Source of the DNA: Okeania sp. SIO3B5
Lineage (GTDB): Bacteria; Cyanobacteriota; Cyanobacteriia; Cyanobacteriales; Microcoleaceae
DNA length: 58,993 nucleotides
Reading direction: 5' to 3'
NCBI RefSeq assembly: GCF_010692555.1
Contig: NZ_JAAHHG010000011.1
Location: 24,642-83,634, forward strand
Each line of letters begins with the position of its first letter. Within the stretch, counting starts at the first letter, position 1. The notes under the pieces were generated by a model. It was given only the letters and a program-made list of their open reading frames with translations, was not told where the DNA came from and made no database searches. Position numbers and translations under genes: made by a program. Below are positions 1 through 8,456 of the stretch, piece by piece.

Positions 1-3000
1 CCAGAAAAAATTGCTATGCCAATAATAAAAGCATAGCCAGCTGCCAACATTAATCCTTGAGGTAACTCTTCAATAGTTAATAAAAAAGCCACCATTAACA
101 GAGCTAAGGAATGATACATTTGTAAACTGGTTAATTCTCCTGTTGCTAGTATCCATCCTCTAGTTATGGTTAGGTCTTCTATTACTATAAAGGATGTTTT
201 TAATTGGTGATTTCCTGCTGCTATTGCTATTTCTAGGTAGCCTGTTGTGGGAAATAGTGCTTGATTAAATACTCGGTGGTCCCTCAGATAGTTGGGTGAG
301 TTTTCTCCTATTTGTGATGCAAATATTTTTTGTTCCCCTGCACAATTTAGCTTTTGACCTAATAGGGGATGAAGGTTTTCCCCTTGGGAAAATTGTCGTT
401 GAGGCCCGAAGTTGTTGTTGGTTTCTACCCAATAACGTTCCCGTTGGAATGGATATGTGGGCAATGCTACTTTTTGACGACTATAGTCAGAGTCAAACCC
501 TGACCAATCTATTTTGGCTCCTTTTACATACAATTTTCCTAAGCTCAATAGCATTTGTTGCCACTCATTAACTCCCGGACGTAATGATGGCAACCAGACA
601 CCTACATTTCCTGGTAGACATTGCCTGCCCATTCCTAACAATACTGGTTTTGGTCCAACTTCTATAAAGGTTTCATACCCTTGTTGATGTAGCGTTTCCA
701 TTCCTTGGGCAAATCTTACAGGTTTACGGACATGATTAACCCAGTATTGAGGGGAAGCAATAGTCTTATCTGCTTTTGTACCTGTAACGTTAGATATAAT
801 AGGTATTTTAGGTTGATTGTAAGTTAGTTGATTAGCTATAGCTTCAAACTCTCCTAACATTGGTTCCATTAATGGTGAATGGAAAGCATGAGATACCTCT
901 AGTTTTTTAGTTTTGATGCCCTTTGCTTCTAGGTCATTTATTACACCTCTTACTGCTACAGAATCTCCAGAAATAACTGTGCTTTCAGGTCCATTTATTG
1001 CTGCGATGCCTACGGCGGGCTTCGCCAACGCTATTTCTTTTTTGTGAGCTTCTAGGAGTCTGCTAACTGTAGATTCTGAAGCCATCACAGAAACCATTTC
1101 TCCACCTGAAGGTAACTGTTGCATCAGCCTGCCCCTAGCAGCTATTAATTTTAAACCATCTTCAAGATTGAAGACTCCTGCTACACAAGCAGCCACATAT
1201 TCTCCCACACTGTGACCCATTACTATATTTGGTTTAATTCCCCATGATTCCCATAATTTACATAGGGCATATTCTATTGCAAACAGAACTGGTTGAGTGT
1301 AAGCTGTTTGGTTTATTAGGGATGAATCTTGATTATCTGTAATTTTATTATATAGAACATCTAATAAAGAACATTCTATTTCAGAACTTAGGATCGTGTC
1401 ACACTTATCCAATACTTCACGGAATACAGGCTGTGTTTTATACAGTTGTTTTCCCATATTGACATACTGGGAACCTTGACCTGTGAATAAGAAACCTAAT
1501 TTCGGTGTTCTTATGCGTTCTGCAAGTTCCCCTATTAATACTCCCGCTGTTGCCTCCCCAGCTTGGTATTCCTTAAGTTTTTCTACTAACTCCTGTTTGT
1601 TTGAGGCGATCGCTGCTAGTCGATGGTTAAAATGGACTCGCCCAGTATTAGCAGTGTAACAAATATCAGCTATCTTTGATTCTATATTACTGTTTAAATA
1701 TTTTTGATAACGACTGATCAACTCTGAAAGAGCAGTTTCTGTTTTAGCTGAAAGGGTTAATAGATGAACTGAAGGTTCCTTATCCCCTCTTATTTCTTCC
1801 TTCTTATTGACTCCTTCCTCAAGAACTATATGAGCATTTGTTCCACCAAAACCAAAGCTACTCAACCCTGCCCTAAGTGGATAAGGTTTTCCAGCCTGAT
1901 CAACTTTTCTTTCCCAAGATTGAAGCTTGTCCACCACAAAAAACGGACCTTCTTCTAATTCAATATCAGGATTAAGTTGCTGATAATTTAATGAACATGG
2001 AAGAGTTGCATACCTCATGCACAGCAAAACTTTGATTAGTCCAGCCAAACCTGCTGCCCCTTCCAAATGACCAATGTTTGTTTTGACCGATCCCAAACCA
2101 CAACTATTCGCCGGCAACTTACCACTTGAACTCAGCCGTTTAAACGCTTCATTTAAAGCCTCGACCTCTATCGGATCTCCTAGTGATGTACCTGTACCAT
2201 GTGCTTCAATATAACCTACTGACTCTATCTCAATATTAGCTTCCCTATAAGCTTCTTCCAACAATTTTGCCTGAGCTTGGGGATTTGGTGCAGTAAAAGA
2301 ACTTGCTTGCCCTCCATGATTCACTGCTACACTGCGAATGACCCCATAGATAGAATCACCATCTGTCAAAGCTTTTTGATAATCTTTAAGTACAACTACT
2401 GCCCCTCCTTCTCCCCTGACAAACCCATTAGCACCCGCATCAAAAACCCGGCAGACTCCATCAGGAGATAACATACCCGCAGCACTATAAACTTGGTTAT
2501 TAACAGGAGAACACATTAAATTAACGCCTCCTACCAATGCTGTTTGACACTGCCCACGACGTATTGCATTTACTGCTTCATACATTGCTACCAAAGAGCT
2601 GGAACAAGCCGTATCAACAGTTAAGCTAGGGCCGTGAAAATTATAAAAATATGAAAGGCGATTGGCAAAAGTTGCTGGAGCTGTACCAGTAGCAATTTGA
2701 GCTATTTCGGCTGTCTCCAAACCTTTTTCTAATAAACTTCTGTAGTCATAGTGACAAACTCCTACATAAACCCCTACTGATTTACCCTTTAATGTATCAC
2801 TTGCATATCCCGCATCTTCCATTGCTTCCCAGGACAATTCTAACAACAACCTTTGCTGCGGGTCCATTAACTGTGCTTCCCTGGGAGTAATTCTAAAAAA
2901 GGATGAGTCAAACAAATCTATATTTGTCAAAAAACCACCACGTTGAGTAGATAAATCTATTTCCGAACTCATAGAATCAAATAGATTTCCCCAACGTTCT

Positions 3001-3137
3001 GAAGGAAGATTCTGCATTGAGTTCCGACCTTCCTTAAGTAGCTGCCAAAATTCTTCTTTAGTATCTGCTCCCGGGAAACTGCAGGACACACCTACAATTG
3101 CTATTCTTGGTAGTGCAATGTTGTCATTAGAATTCAT
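1..3137 (-). CDS. Type I polyketide synthase, KS-AT-DH (runs off the window; 3' end chimeric)
   Basis: Modular PKS that would extend the chain handed over by the upstream loading protein. The frame opens at an ATG at 3137 and I find domain motifs in one phase down to base 1. The ketosynthase (about residues 7-430) has DTACSSS with Cys178, HGTGT with His313 and GHLEGAAG with His357, the complete catalytic triad. The acyltransferase (about 548-850) has FTGQGSQY, GHSVGEY with Ser643 and HAFH at 750-753, a signature of malonyl-CoA selection. A dehydratase begins near residue 930 with His954; the usual Gly of HxxxGxxxxP is Asn. From about residue 985-1000 the sequence stops looking like DH and becomes hydrophobic, with a QMYHSLALL motif typical of DUF423 membrane proteins. 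The gene lies 50 bp after the loading protein, so they are probably one operon. The product cannot be active past the AT unless the DH lies elsewhere. Domain calls are firm; the fusion could also be an assembly error. Confidence 0.9.
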   Translation of the reverse strand, partial: MNSNDNIALPRIAIVGVSCSFPGADTKEEFWQLLKEGRNSMQNLPSERWGNLFDSMSSEIDLSTQRGGFLTNIDLFDSSFFRITPREAQLMDPQQRLLLELSWEAMEDAGYASDTLKGKSVGVYVGVCHYDYRSLLEKGLETAEIAQIATGTAPATFANRLSYFYNFHGPSLTVDTACSSSLVAMYEAVNAIRRGQCQTALVGGVNLMCSPVNNQVYSAAGMLSPDGVCRVFDAGANGFVRGEGGAVVVLKDYQKALTDGDSIYGVIRSVAVNHGGQASSFTAPNPQAQAKLLEEAYREANIEIESVGYIEAHGTGTSLGDPIEVEALNEAFKRLSSSGKLPANSCGLGSVKTNIGHLEGAAGLAGLIKVLLCMRYATLPCSLNYQQLNPDIELEEGPFFVVDKLQSWERKVDQAGKPYPLRAGLSSFGFGGTNAHIVLEEGVNKKEEIRGDKEPSVHLLTLSAKTETALSELISRYQKYLNSNIESKIADICYTANTGRVHFNHRLAAIASNKQELVEKLKEYQAGEATAGVLIGELAERIRTPKLGFLFTGQGSQYVNMGKQLYKTQPVFREVLDKCDTILSSEIECSLLDVLYNKITDNQDSSLINQTAYTQPVLFAIEYALCKLWESWGIKPNIVMGHSVGEYVAACVAGVFNLEDGLKLIAARGRLMQQLPSGGEMVSVMASESTVSRLLEAHKKEIALAKPAVGIAAINGPESTVISGDSVAVRGVINDLEAKGIKTKKLEVSHAFHSPLMEPMLGEFEAIANQLTYNQPKIPIISNVTGTKADKTIASPQYWVNHVRKPVRFAQGMETLHQQGYETFIEVGPKPVLLGMGRQCLPGNVGVWLPSLRPGVNEWQQMLLSLGKLYVKGAKIDWSGFDSDYSRQKVALPTYPFQRERYWVETNNNFGPQRQFSQGENLHPLLGQKLNCAGEQKIFASQIGENSPNYLRDHRVFNQALFPTTGYLEIAIAAGNHQLKTSFIVIEDLTITRGWILATGELTSLQMYHSLALLMVAFLLTIEELPQGLMLAAGYAFIIGIAIFS
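1004..1031. repeat. Short interspersed GC-rich repeat inside the AT coding sequence
   Basis: A GC-rich 28-base block unlike its AT-rich surroundings. Read on the minus strand it adds about nine in-frame residues (ALAKPAVGI) just before the conserved AAINGPES motif of the acyltransferase. The style matches short palindromic repeats spread through many cyanobacterial genomes. Confidence 0.55.
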
Positions 3138-3187
3138 TCTAAATTTTACCTCATGTCGTAAAAATGTTTTTTTCAGTCCTAGTCCTA

Positions 3188-6100
3188 CTAACTCAAGTTA
3201 ATATCTTCCCGTTTTGAAAGATACTCTGCTACCTCTATTAAAGTTTTGTAACTAAAAAAGAAGGTAGACTTTAATTTAATCCCAAACTTTCTTTCCATAA
3301 CAGCCCGAAATTCTAACAATTCCAATGAATCCATTCCAGACTCCATTAGTGGTGTCTCACCAGACAAGCTCTCCATTCGTTCAACACCCAATAGAATTTT
3401 TAATAATTTTCGACATTCTTGTTCAAATATTTCTAATTTGGATGTACTTTCTTCTGAAGTGATACTAGGAGAATCTATTTCTGTCTGACTATCCTTTTCT
3501 AAAAGATACTCTGCTACCGCTATTAAAGTTTTGTAACTAAAAAAGAAGGTAGACTTTAATTTAATCCCAAACTTTCTTTCTATAACAGCACGAAATTCTA
3601 ATAATTCCAGTGAATCCATTCCTGATTCCATTAGTGGTGTGTCAGCAGACAAGCTTTCCATACGTTCAACACCCAGTAGAGATTTTAATAATTTTCGACA
3701 TTCCTGTTCAAAAATTTCTAATTTGGATGTACTTTCTTCTGAAGTGATACTAGGAGAATCTATTTCTGTCTGACCATGCTTCCCATTTTCCGTCAAATTT
3801 TGTTGAATTTCTTCAGAAAATGTTATTGCCTGCACTTGATGTTTTCGAGCAAATATAACAGACTCTCTAGCCTTAGAAAGATCGTGCATCTCGCAGGGTA
3901 ATCCTAATGGGATTATTTCATCAAATCCACAGTCACTGAGAACTTTTTGCCACAGTGGTATGTTCAGTAAACAAACAACTTCTGATCGGTTTTCTGGATC
4001 TTCAAATAACCAAAATCCTTGAAGCAATCCTCCAAAATATAAAAGGATATCAATTGGTTGAGTAAACTCTAGTAATGCTAATAATCCACCAGTATTTAAT
4101 AGTGAATTACTGTTATTTAAGGTTTGATGAATTAATTTTGTATTATGGAGTACGTTATTAGCAATTACCACATCAAAACTTTCAGATTTGATTCCCTGAA
4201 CATCAATAGATTTTTCTATGTCAAAAATTTGATATTTTACCCAAGGAAACGGCTTGAATTTACTCTCACCATAACGTGTAAAAGTGCTAGAAATATCAGT
4301 AAACCAGAATTCAATTTGCTCTCCATAAGAAGCTAGTTTTTCTAATAATATTCCTGTAACACCTCCTGTCCCTGCTCCAATTTCCAATATCTGAATAGGT
4401 TGCGCCCTATTTTCTAACAAACGTTGTTCTACTTCCCAGCAAACCCCATCTGCTAGCAATTCATTAAAGTAGTCAGCAACACGATGTCCTAGAAATAGTC
4501 CCGCAAATAGCTCCATATCCCCATCAGTAAAAACTACTTCATTAACATCTACTTCACCACGTAGAATCAATGGATATTTATCTAAGCACCTTTTTACTAC
4601 CGTTAACCAGGATAAATGAGCCGGATATTTTTCTGAAAAATACTTATGAAAAGCAGAAACTTCAGACGAAACATTTTGTATAGCAAAACTCTTACATCTT
4701 GCTAATGTTAACACTCTGCCTTTTTCAATTTTCAGAATACCACGCTTATGCAAAATTTGCAACAAAGCACTAAAAAGTCTCTGGTAACGTGATAAAATTT
4801 TTAGCTGGGAAATCAACTCAGACTCTAGATAAGATTCACCCTCTTTGAGAAATACACCCATATCTTGAAAAACACGCAAAAGCCAACGTGCTGCAAAGGC
4901 TTCTAGTTCATATTCTGGAGCCATTAAATCACATAGCTCTAATGTAGCTAATTGGTGTAAGGCTACTTTTTCTGTGAACTTTTCTTTTAAAACTGAGGAT
5001 TGATTCCACTGTGAGTTTTGAAAGTTTGATATAGCTTCATGGTACTTTAACAATCCATCTATTTCTTTGATTCCTGGTTTGACTATTCCCCACTGTTCTA
5101 CAAATTCTAGTAAGTCTTTTGCTAAGGCTTGGCAATTTTCTACAGAAATCCTTACTAAAAACTCACTAATTTCCAGTACCTCAGTAGAATTGTTAACTTC
5201 TGTGAGGATTGCTGCTACTAAATCACCTTGATATTCTAACACTAAATGTGCTCTTGGATTTTGTTTTAATAAAACTTCAAACAAAGATTCGTTCGCAGGC
5301 TGATTAACTGTAGCACAGTTTAACATACTAGGTATATCTTTTGTCGTTGCATACCGTATCTGATATTCACGCTTTTCAAAATGATTAACTGTGATTCGAC
5401 TCAATGGTAACATTTTAGGATACTTACGAAAAACTTCTTTCCTCGAAAATAAACCTACCTCTGCTGCTGCCATCAAGAACACATCTGCTTCTACTAAATG
5501 TTGCATTGAGAAGGCATGATAGGCATCAAAATGCAAAGATTCACTTTCATCTAGATATTTTTTTACTACTGCTGGTGTTAAACTGTGTACTTCTAAGAGC
5601 AATAGTCCATGTCTGGTGATTATTGATGACCATCTTTCTAGATGTTCTACTAAACTTTGTACTGCTATGTGAGGTGGTATAAGTTTTCCTTCTGGATCTA
5701 CATCTACTACTTTATAATCTAACAAAGAGCGTGCTTGAGCTATTTCTGTGTTTTTGGGAGCTATAAATGGTCGGTCATGGTCTAGGAATGAACGAATATG
5801 TAAGACTTTTTCTGGATCTATTCCTTGTGCTTTTAATTGCTCTAATAATTTTTCTGGTGCTCCTATATCTCCTGGAATTACTTGATGGGGAATCTCTGCT
5901 AAATTTTTATCTGTAACATCTAATGCTTCTTGGTTGTAGTCTACTCCTACCATGATGATAGGATACTCTGTTAATACTTTTCCCCTAGCAGAGAATTGTT
6001 TGATTATTTTATATACTCGTTTCAGTAGGGTTCCATCCCCACAACCCATATCTACTATATAGCTTGGTTGTTCTTCTATTGGCTGTTGGTTAAATATAGA

Positions 6101-6883
6101 TATGATTATTTTATCTGTGTCGGCAAAAAACTTTTCGTGTTGAAAGCCACTTGCTATTACGTTTAATATTCTATTTACATGTCTTTCATTTTCAGTTTTA
6201 TCTCTTTGAAATACTCTCTGAGGATTTCCAAATAGCAATTCTTTCATTTGTGACAACATAGGAGCATAAGATGCTGTTGTTCCTAAATTTAAGGCTCTGT
6301 CACTCATAAATCTACCTATATCTGTTAAATATAGCCCTTCTGTTTTTTCTTCTGCCCATCCTAAATTGATGAATAGTGTGGATAATTCTTGTTTGAGTGA
6401 ATTTGTTAATGTGTTGAATATTTTTTTTGATTCATCAAGTAAGTTTTGTTTTTTGAGTTCTAGCAGCAGGGGAATAATTAATACTCCATCCAATAAATCA
6501 CTGAGTAATGAGTTTTCTGTATCCCATCTTCGAGATGAACAATTAATCCAACTGCTGATTTCTGCTTCTACTTCTCCTTTTAAATACAATTCAAATGGAT
6601 ATTTATATAAGCTCATCAGAGCTTTAGGAATGATTTGATGTTGTTGACTTTGTTCTGTTAATATATATGCTTGTGTTTGAGAGCGATACAGGAATGATAG
6701 TGACTCTAGCAGTCGCAGAGCTACCATTAAATGTCCACTATTGGCTGCTAGATGTTCTACTATTTCTTCTGATTTTAGTGATTTTTTCTGTGATAGTAAG
6801 TCAAATACCCCTGCTTCTGAACAAGCACAAATCACTGGTACAGCTACAAACCCATGAGCATAACGATTTATCTTATCTAGCAT
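3188..6883 (-). CDS. AprA-like PKS loading protein: MT1, pseudo-GNAT, MT2, ACP-ACP
   Basis: A 1231-residue starter-unit assembly protein. An N-terminal helical part leads into a first SAM methyltransferase (motif VDMGCGDGT near residue 278, then a LHIRSFLDHDRPF segment). A GNAT-like fold follows (about 506-640, starting YQIRYATTKDI). A second methyltransferase has LEIGAGTGGV near 834. Two carrier domains end the protein, with phosphopantetheine serines in GMDSLE at Ser1091 and Ser1186. The order MT1-pseudoGNAT-MT2-ACP is that of AprA, which builds the tert-butyl starter of apratoxin A by repeated methylation and decarboxylation of malonyl-ACP. By analogy this protein would make an isobutyryl- or pivaloyl-type starter for the KS-AT protein 50 bp downstream. 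The carrier domains are a very recent tandem duplication. Family placement is from recognised order and motifs; the actual starter is inference. Confidence 0.85.
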   Translation of the reverse strand: MLDKINRYAHGFVAVPVICACSEAGVFDLLSQKKSLKSEEIVEHLAANSGHLMVALRLLESLSFLYRSQTQAYILTEQSQQHQIIPKALMSLYKYPFELYLKGEVEAEISSWINCSSRRWDTENSLLSDLLDGVLIIPLLLELKKQNLLDESKKIFNTLTNSLKQELSTLFINLGWAEEKTEGLYLTDIGRFMSDRALNLGTTASYAPMLSQMKELLFGNPQRVFQRDKTENERHVNRILNVIASGFQHEKFFADTDKIIISIFNQQPIEEQPSYIVDMGCGDGTLLKRVYKIIKQFSARGKVLTEYPIIMVGVDYNQEALDVTDKNLAEIPHQVIPGDIGAPEKLLEQLKAQGIDPEKVLHIRSFLDHDRPFIAPKNTEIAQARSLLDYKVVDVDPEGKLIPPHIAVQSLVEHLERWSSIITRHGLLLLEVHSLTPAVVKKYLDESESLHFDAYHAFSMQHLVEADVFLMAAAEVGLFSRKEVFRKYPKMLPLSRITVNHFEKREYQIRYATTKDIPSMLNCATVNQPANESLFEVLLKQNPRAHLVLEYQGDLVAAILTEVNNSTEVLEISEFLVRISVENCQALAKDLLEFVEQWGIVKPGIKEIDGLLKYHEAISNFQNSQWNQSSVLKEKFTEKVALHQLATLELCDLMAPEYELEAFAARWLLRVFQDMGVFLKEGESYLESELISQLKILSRYQRLFSALLQILHKRGILKIEKGRVLTLARCKSFAIQNVSSEVSAFHKYFSEKYPAHLSWLTVVKRCLDKYPLILRGEVDVNEVVFTDGDMELFAGLFLGHRVADYFNELLADGVCWEVEQRLLENRAQPIQILEIGAGTGGVTGILLEKLASYGEQIEFWFTDISSTFTRYGESKFKPFPWVKYQIFDIEKSIDVQGIKSESFDVVIANNVLHNTKLIHQTLNNSNSLLNTGGLLALLEFTQPIDILLYFGGLLQGFWLFEDPENRSEVVCLLNIPLWQKVLSDCGFDEIIPLGLPCEMHDLSKARESVIFARKHQVQAITFSEEIQQNLTENGKHGQTEIDSPSITSEESTSKLEIFEQECRKLLKSLLGVERMESLSADTPLMESGMDSLELLEFRAVIERKFGIKLKSTFFFSYKTLIAVAEYLLEKDSQTEIDSPSITSEESTSKLEIFEQECRKLLKILLGVERMESLSGETPLMESGMDSLELLEFRAVMERKFGIKLKSTFFFSYKTLIEVAEYLSKREDINLS
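3215..3784. repeat. Direct repeat of 285 bp: duplicated ACP domain
   Basis: Two copies of a 285-base (95-codon) unit lie head to tail, about 3215-3499 and 3500-3784. Corresponding landmarks are exactly 285 bases apart (3219/3504, 3461/3746, serine codons 3328/3613). The encoded domains differ at only a few residues (S/I, A/G, D/E, I/M, A/E), so the duplication is recent or kept uniform by gene conversion. Confidence 0.9.
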
Positions 6884-7468
6884 TGATTCATTCTAATTTG
6901 ATAGTTGATTTTTTTCTAATTGTACTTAAGTTGATTCCATTAACAGAAACTACTTATCATAGTAATTCCCTTCATTTGCTGATGGTTTTATGGGCTTGTT
7001 GTGCGGTTGGAGAATATTATCTCTACAGCCTAATAAAACTGTATCATTTTTTACTCCTTGCCAAGTAATTTATTAAAATTTAAAACCACGTACTTTGGTA
7101 TTAAGGACTCATGTAAAAATAACCGGAACAGTTTTTTTAATGGAAGCTATATTTCACAATTTATCCCAGATAAAATTTGTACAACTTATTTTTACATGGC
7201 TCCTAAGTATCTAGGCCAAAAGTTCCCAGTTTTCTGATTTTTTAATATGTATAGCAATGTGCGCTGGCATATTTACACATTATTTTTTCTACACCTTTCC
7301 TAGATTGCACTTTGAGCTGGGCCTTGTAAATACCTGAGCGCTCATTGCTATATATGCCTAAACTTACTGAAATACATCCCTAAACTTACTGAGATTATAT
7401 CATCAAATATTAGCACATCAACTGATCAAATCAAAATTATATTTCAGATAGCGATCACTAAACGACTT
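6884..7468. other. Spacer upstream of the PKS loading gene
   Basis: AT-rich region that should hold the promoter of the PKS genes. I see no intact gene. A hydrophobic plus-strand frame over 6667-7068 overlaps the loading gene and looks spurious. The only structured element is the inverted repeat at 7250-7353. Confidence 0.6.
7250..7353. repeat. Inverted-repeat element, family D copy 1
   Basis: Begins TATAGCAATG then GCGCTGG and ATATTTACA. Ends with the near reverse complement, TGTAAATA followed by GCGCTCATTGCTATA. Same ends as the element at 32507-32637. Confidence 0.6.
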
Positions 7469-7640
7469 TTACCGCCCACTCCGTATCCTTGCTTCCAATA
7501 TCTCTAGCATTCCTGGCAAAAATTTGACTCGGCAGGCAGGGTGCTGAATTTTCCCACTAGAATTCTTAGGGATACTTACTGCTTTGATTAAAACTACATA
7601 ATATACCTGTATATCATAAAAGGTTCGCTTTAGTCTAATT
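7469..7640 (-). pseudogene. Fatty acyl-AMP ligase, C-terminal remnant
   Basis: The minus strand encodes a tail typical of FAAL/acyl-AMP ligases: DIQVYYVVLIKAVSIPKN, then SSGKIQHPACRVKFLPG, ending at a TAA at 7469-7471. The SIPK-SSGKIQ signature is the A10-like lysine motif of adenylating enzymes. The fragment starts exactly where a family A repeat ends. With the N-terminal piece at 8001-8215 it is what remains of one gene; the middle of about 500 codons is gone. FAALs load fatty acids onto carrier proteins at the start of cyanobacterial lipopeptide and PKS pathways, which fits the neighbourhood. Confidence 0.8.
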
Positions 7641-8000
7641 ATGGTTTGCGTATGGAAAGTCTGTTGGTAGGGGTAGGAGACAGGAGATAGGAGAAATAGA
7701 AATTATAGAGGAGGGTAGTCGGATATATTTGTCCCAATATTGTTCTGCCATAATCATCCCAAAATACTAGCTTTTTGAGCTTTTTAGACCGAAAAGCTTA
7801 CACTTTTTTCGACCAAAAAAGGCACTTACCAATATCAGTCAATGCTCTGATATCATGTCCGGTTGAATAATTAGACTTTGGTGGAAGGAAGGCAGAAGGC
7901 AGCTATGCTGGAGGCAGAAGGGTTTCTCCCAATTTTAACCTAATTCTATACACAAACGATGCTACCGGACATGATATGATATTTAATCAGCAAGCCCTAA
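7639..8000. mobile_element. Family A element (MITE-like), copy 1, carrying a nested family B element
   Basis: Left end is a decayed ATTATGGTTTGCG form of the family terminal repeat, followed by the usual AAGTCT and a purine-rich GGAGACAGGAGA-type tract. The right end is TCAGCAAGCCCTAA. It lies between the two FAAL pieces. A family B element (7850-7977) is nested near its right end. Confidence 0.7.
7850..7977. mobile_element. Family B element, copy 1
   Basis: Palindromic ends ATATCATGTCCGG and CCGGACATGATAT around a core rich in GGAGGCAGAAGG-type runs. It is inserted within family A copy 1. Confidence 0.75.
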
Positions 8001-8215
8001 TTAGATATTAGATATCGCGGTGGTACTGGAATAGCAATTACTTCTGCATAAAGACAAGCAAATAAGGCTGCAATAAATTCTAGTCCTTAAGTATATAACA
8101 GCAAAGCCTTTCTTTCCTACCCACTTTTTTTTTGAAGTTCTACAGTGATCGCCCGTGCTTTTTCATCTAGTTCTTTGTAGCTCAAGCTATCTATTACCCA
8201 TGAAAATTAGACTAA
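8001..8215 (-). pseudogene. Fatty acyl-AMP ligase, N-terminal remnant
   Basis: One minus-strand frame reads SLSYKELDEKARAITVELQ, a stop, ERKALLLYT, a stop, then GLEFIAALFACLYAEVIAIP. Intact FAALs have LTYQELDQKARAIA...ERALLLYPPGLEFIAAFFGCLYAGVIAVP here, so the match is clear and the gene carries two in-frame stops. The piece ends where the family A repeat begins at 8000. Bases 8216-8456, where the first residues would lie, show nothing recognisable. Confidence 0.8.
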
Positions 8216-8456
8216 ACTAAGAAGTATTTAGGCTTGATCTTCTCTTTTCCGTTCTACTAAACTTACTTAAACCGATAACTTTTGGCGCCTCAGTTCTTGC
8301 TTTGCTGATGCCATGCTGCACAAACATTGAATACCAAGCTCCCGCAGTCTTTAACTTAATTTCTCCACAGACTTGAAATAGGTCTAAACTTCACCTACTG
8401 AGCTAAATAGTTTTCTAGGTTGACCATTTCACAAAATGCGGACAAATTTATTATAT

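Noticed and set aside
6667-7068. Plus-strand hydrophobic 133-residue frame
   Set aside because: Half of it is antisense to the loading protein gene and it resembles no known family.
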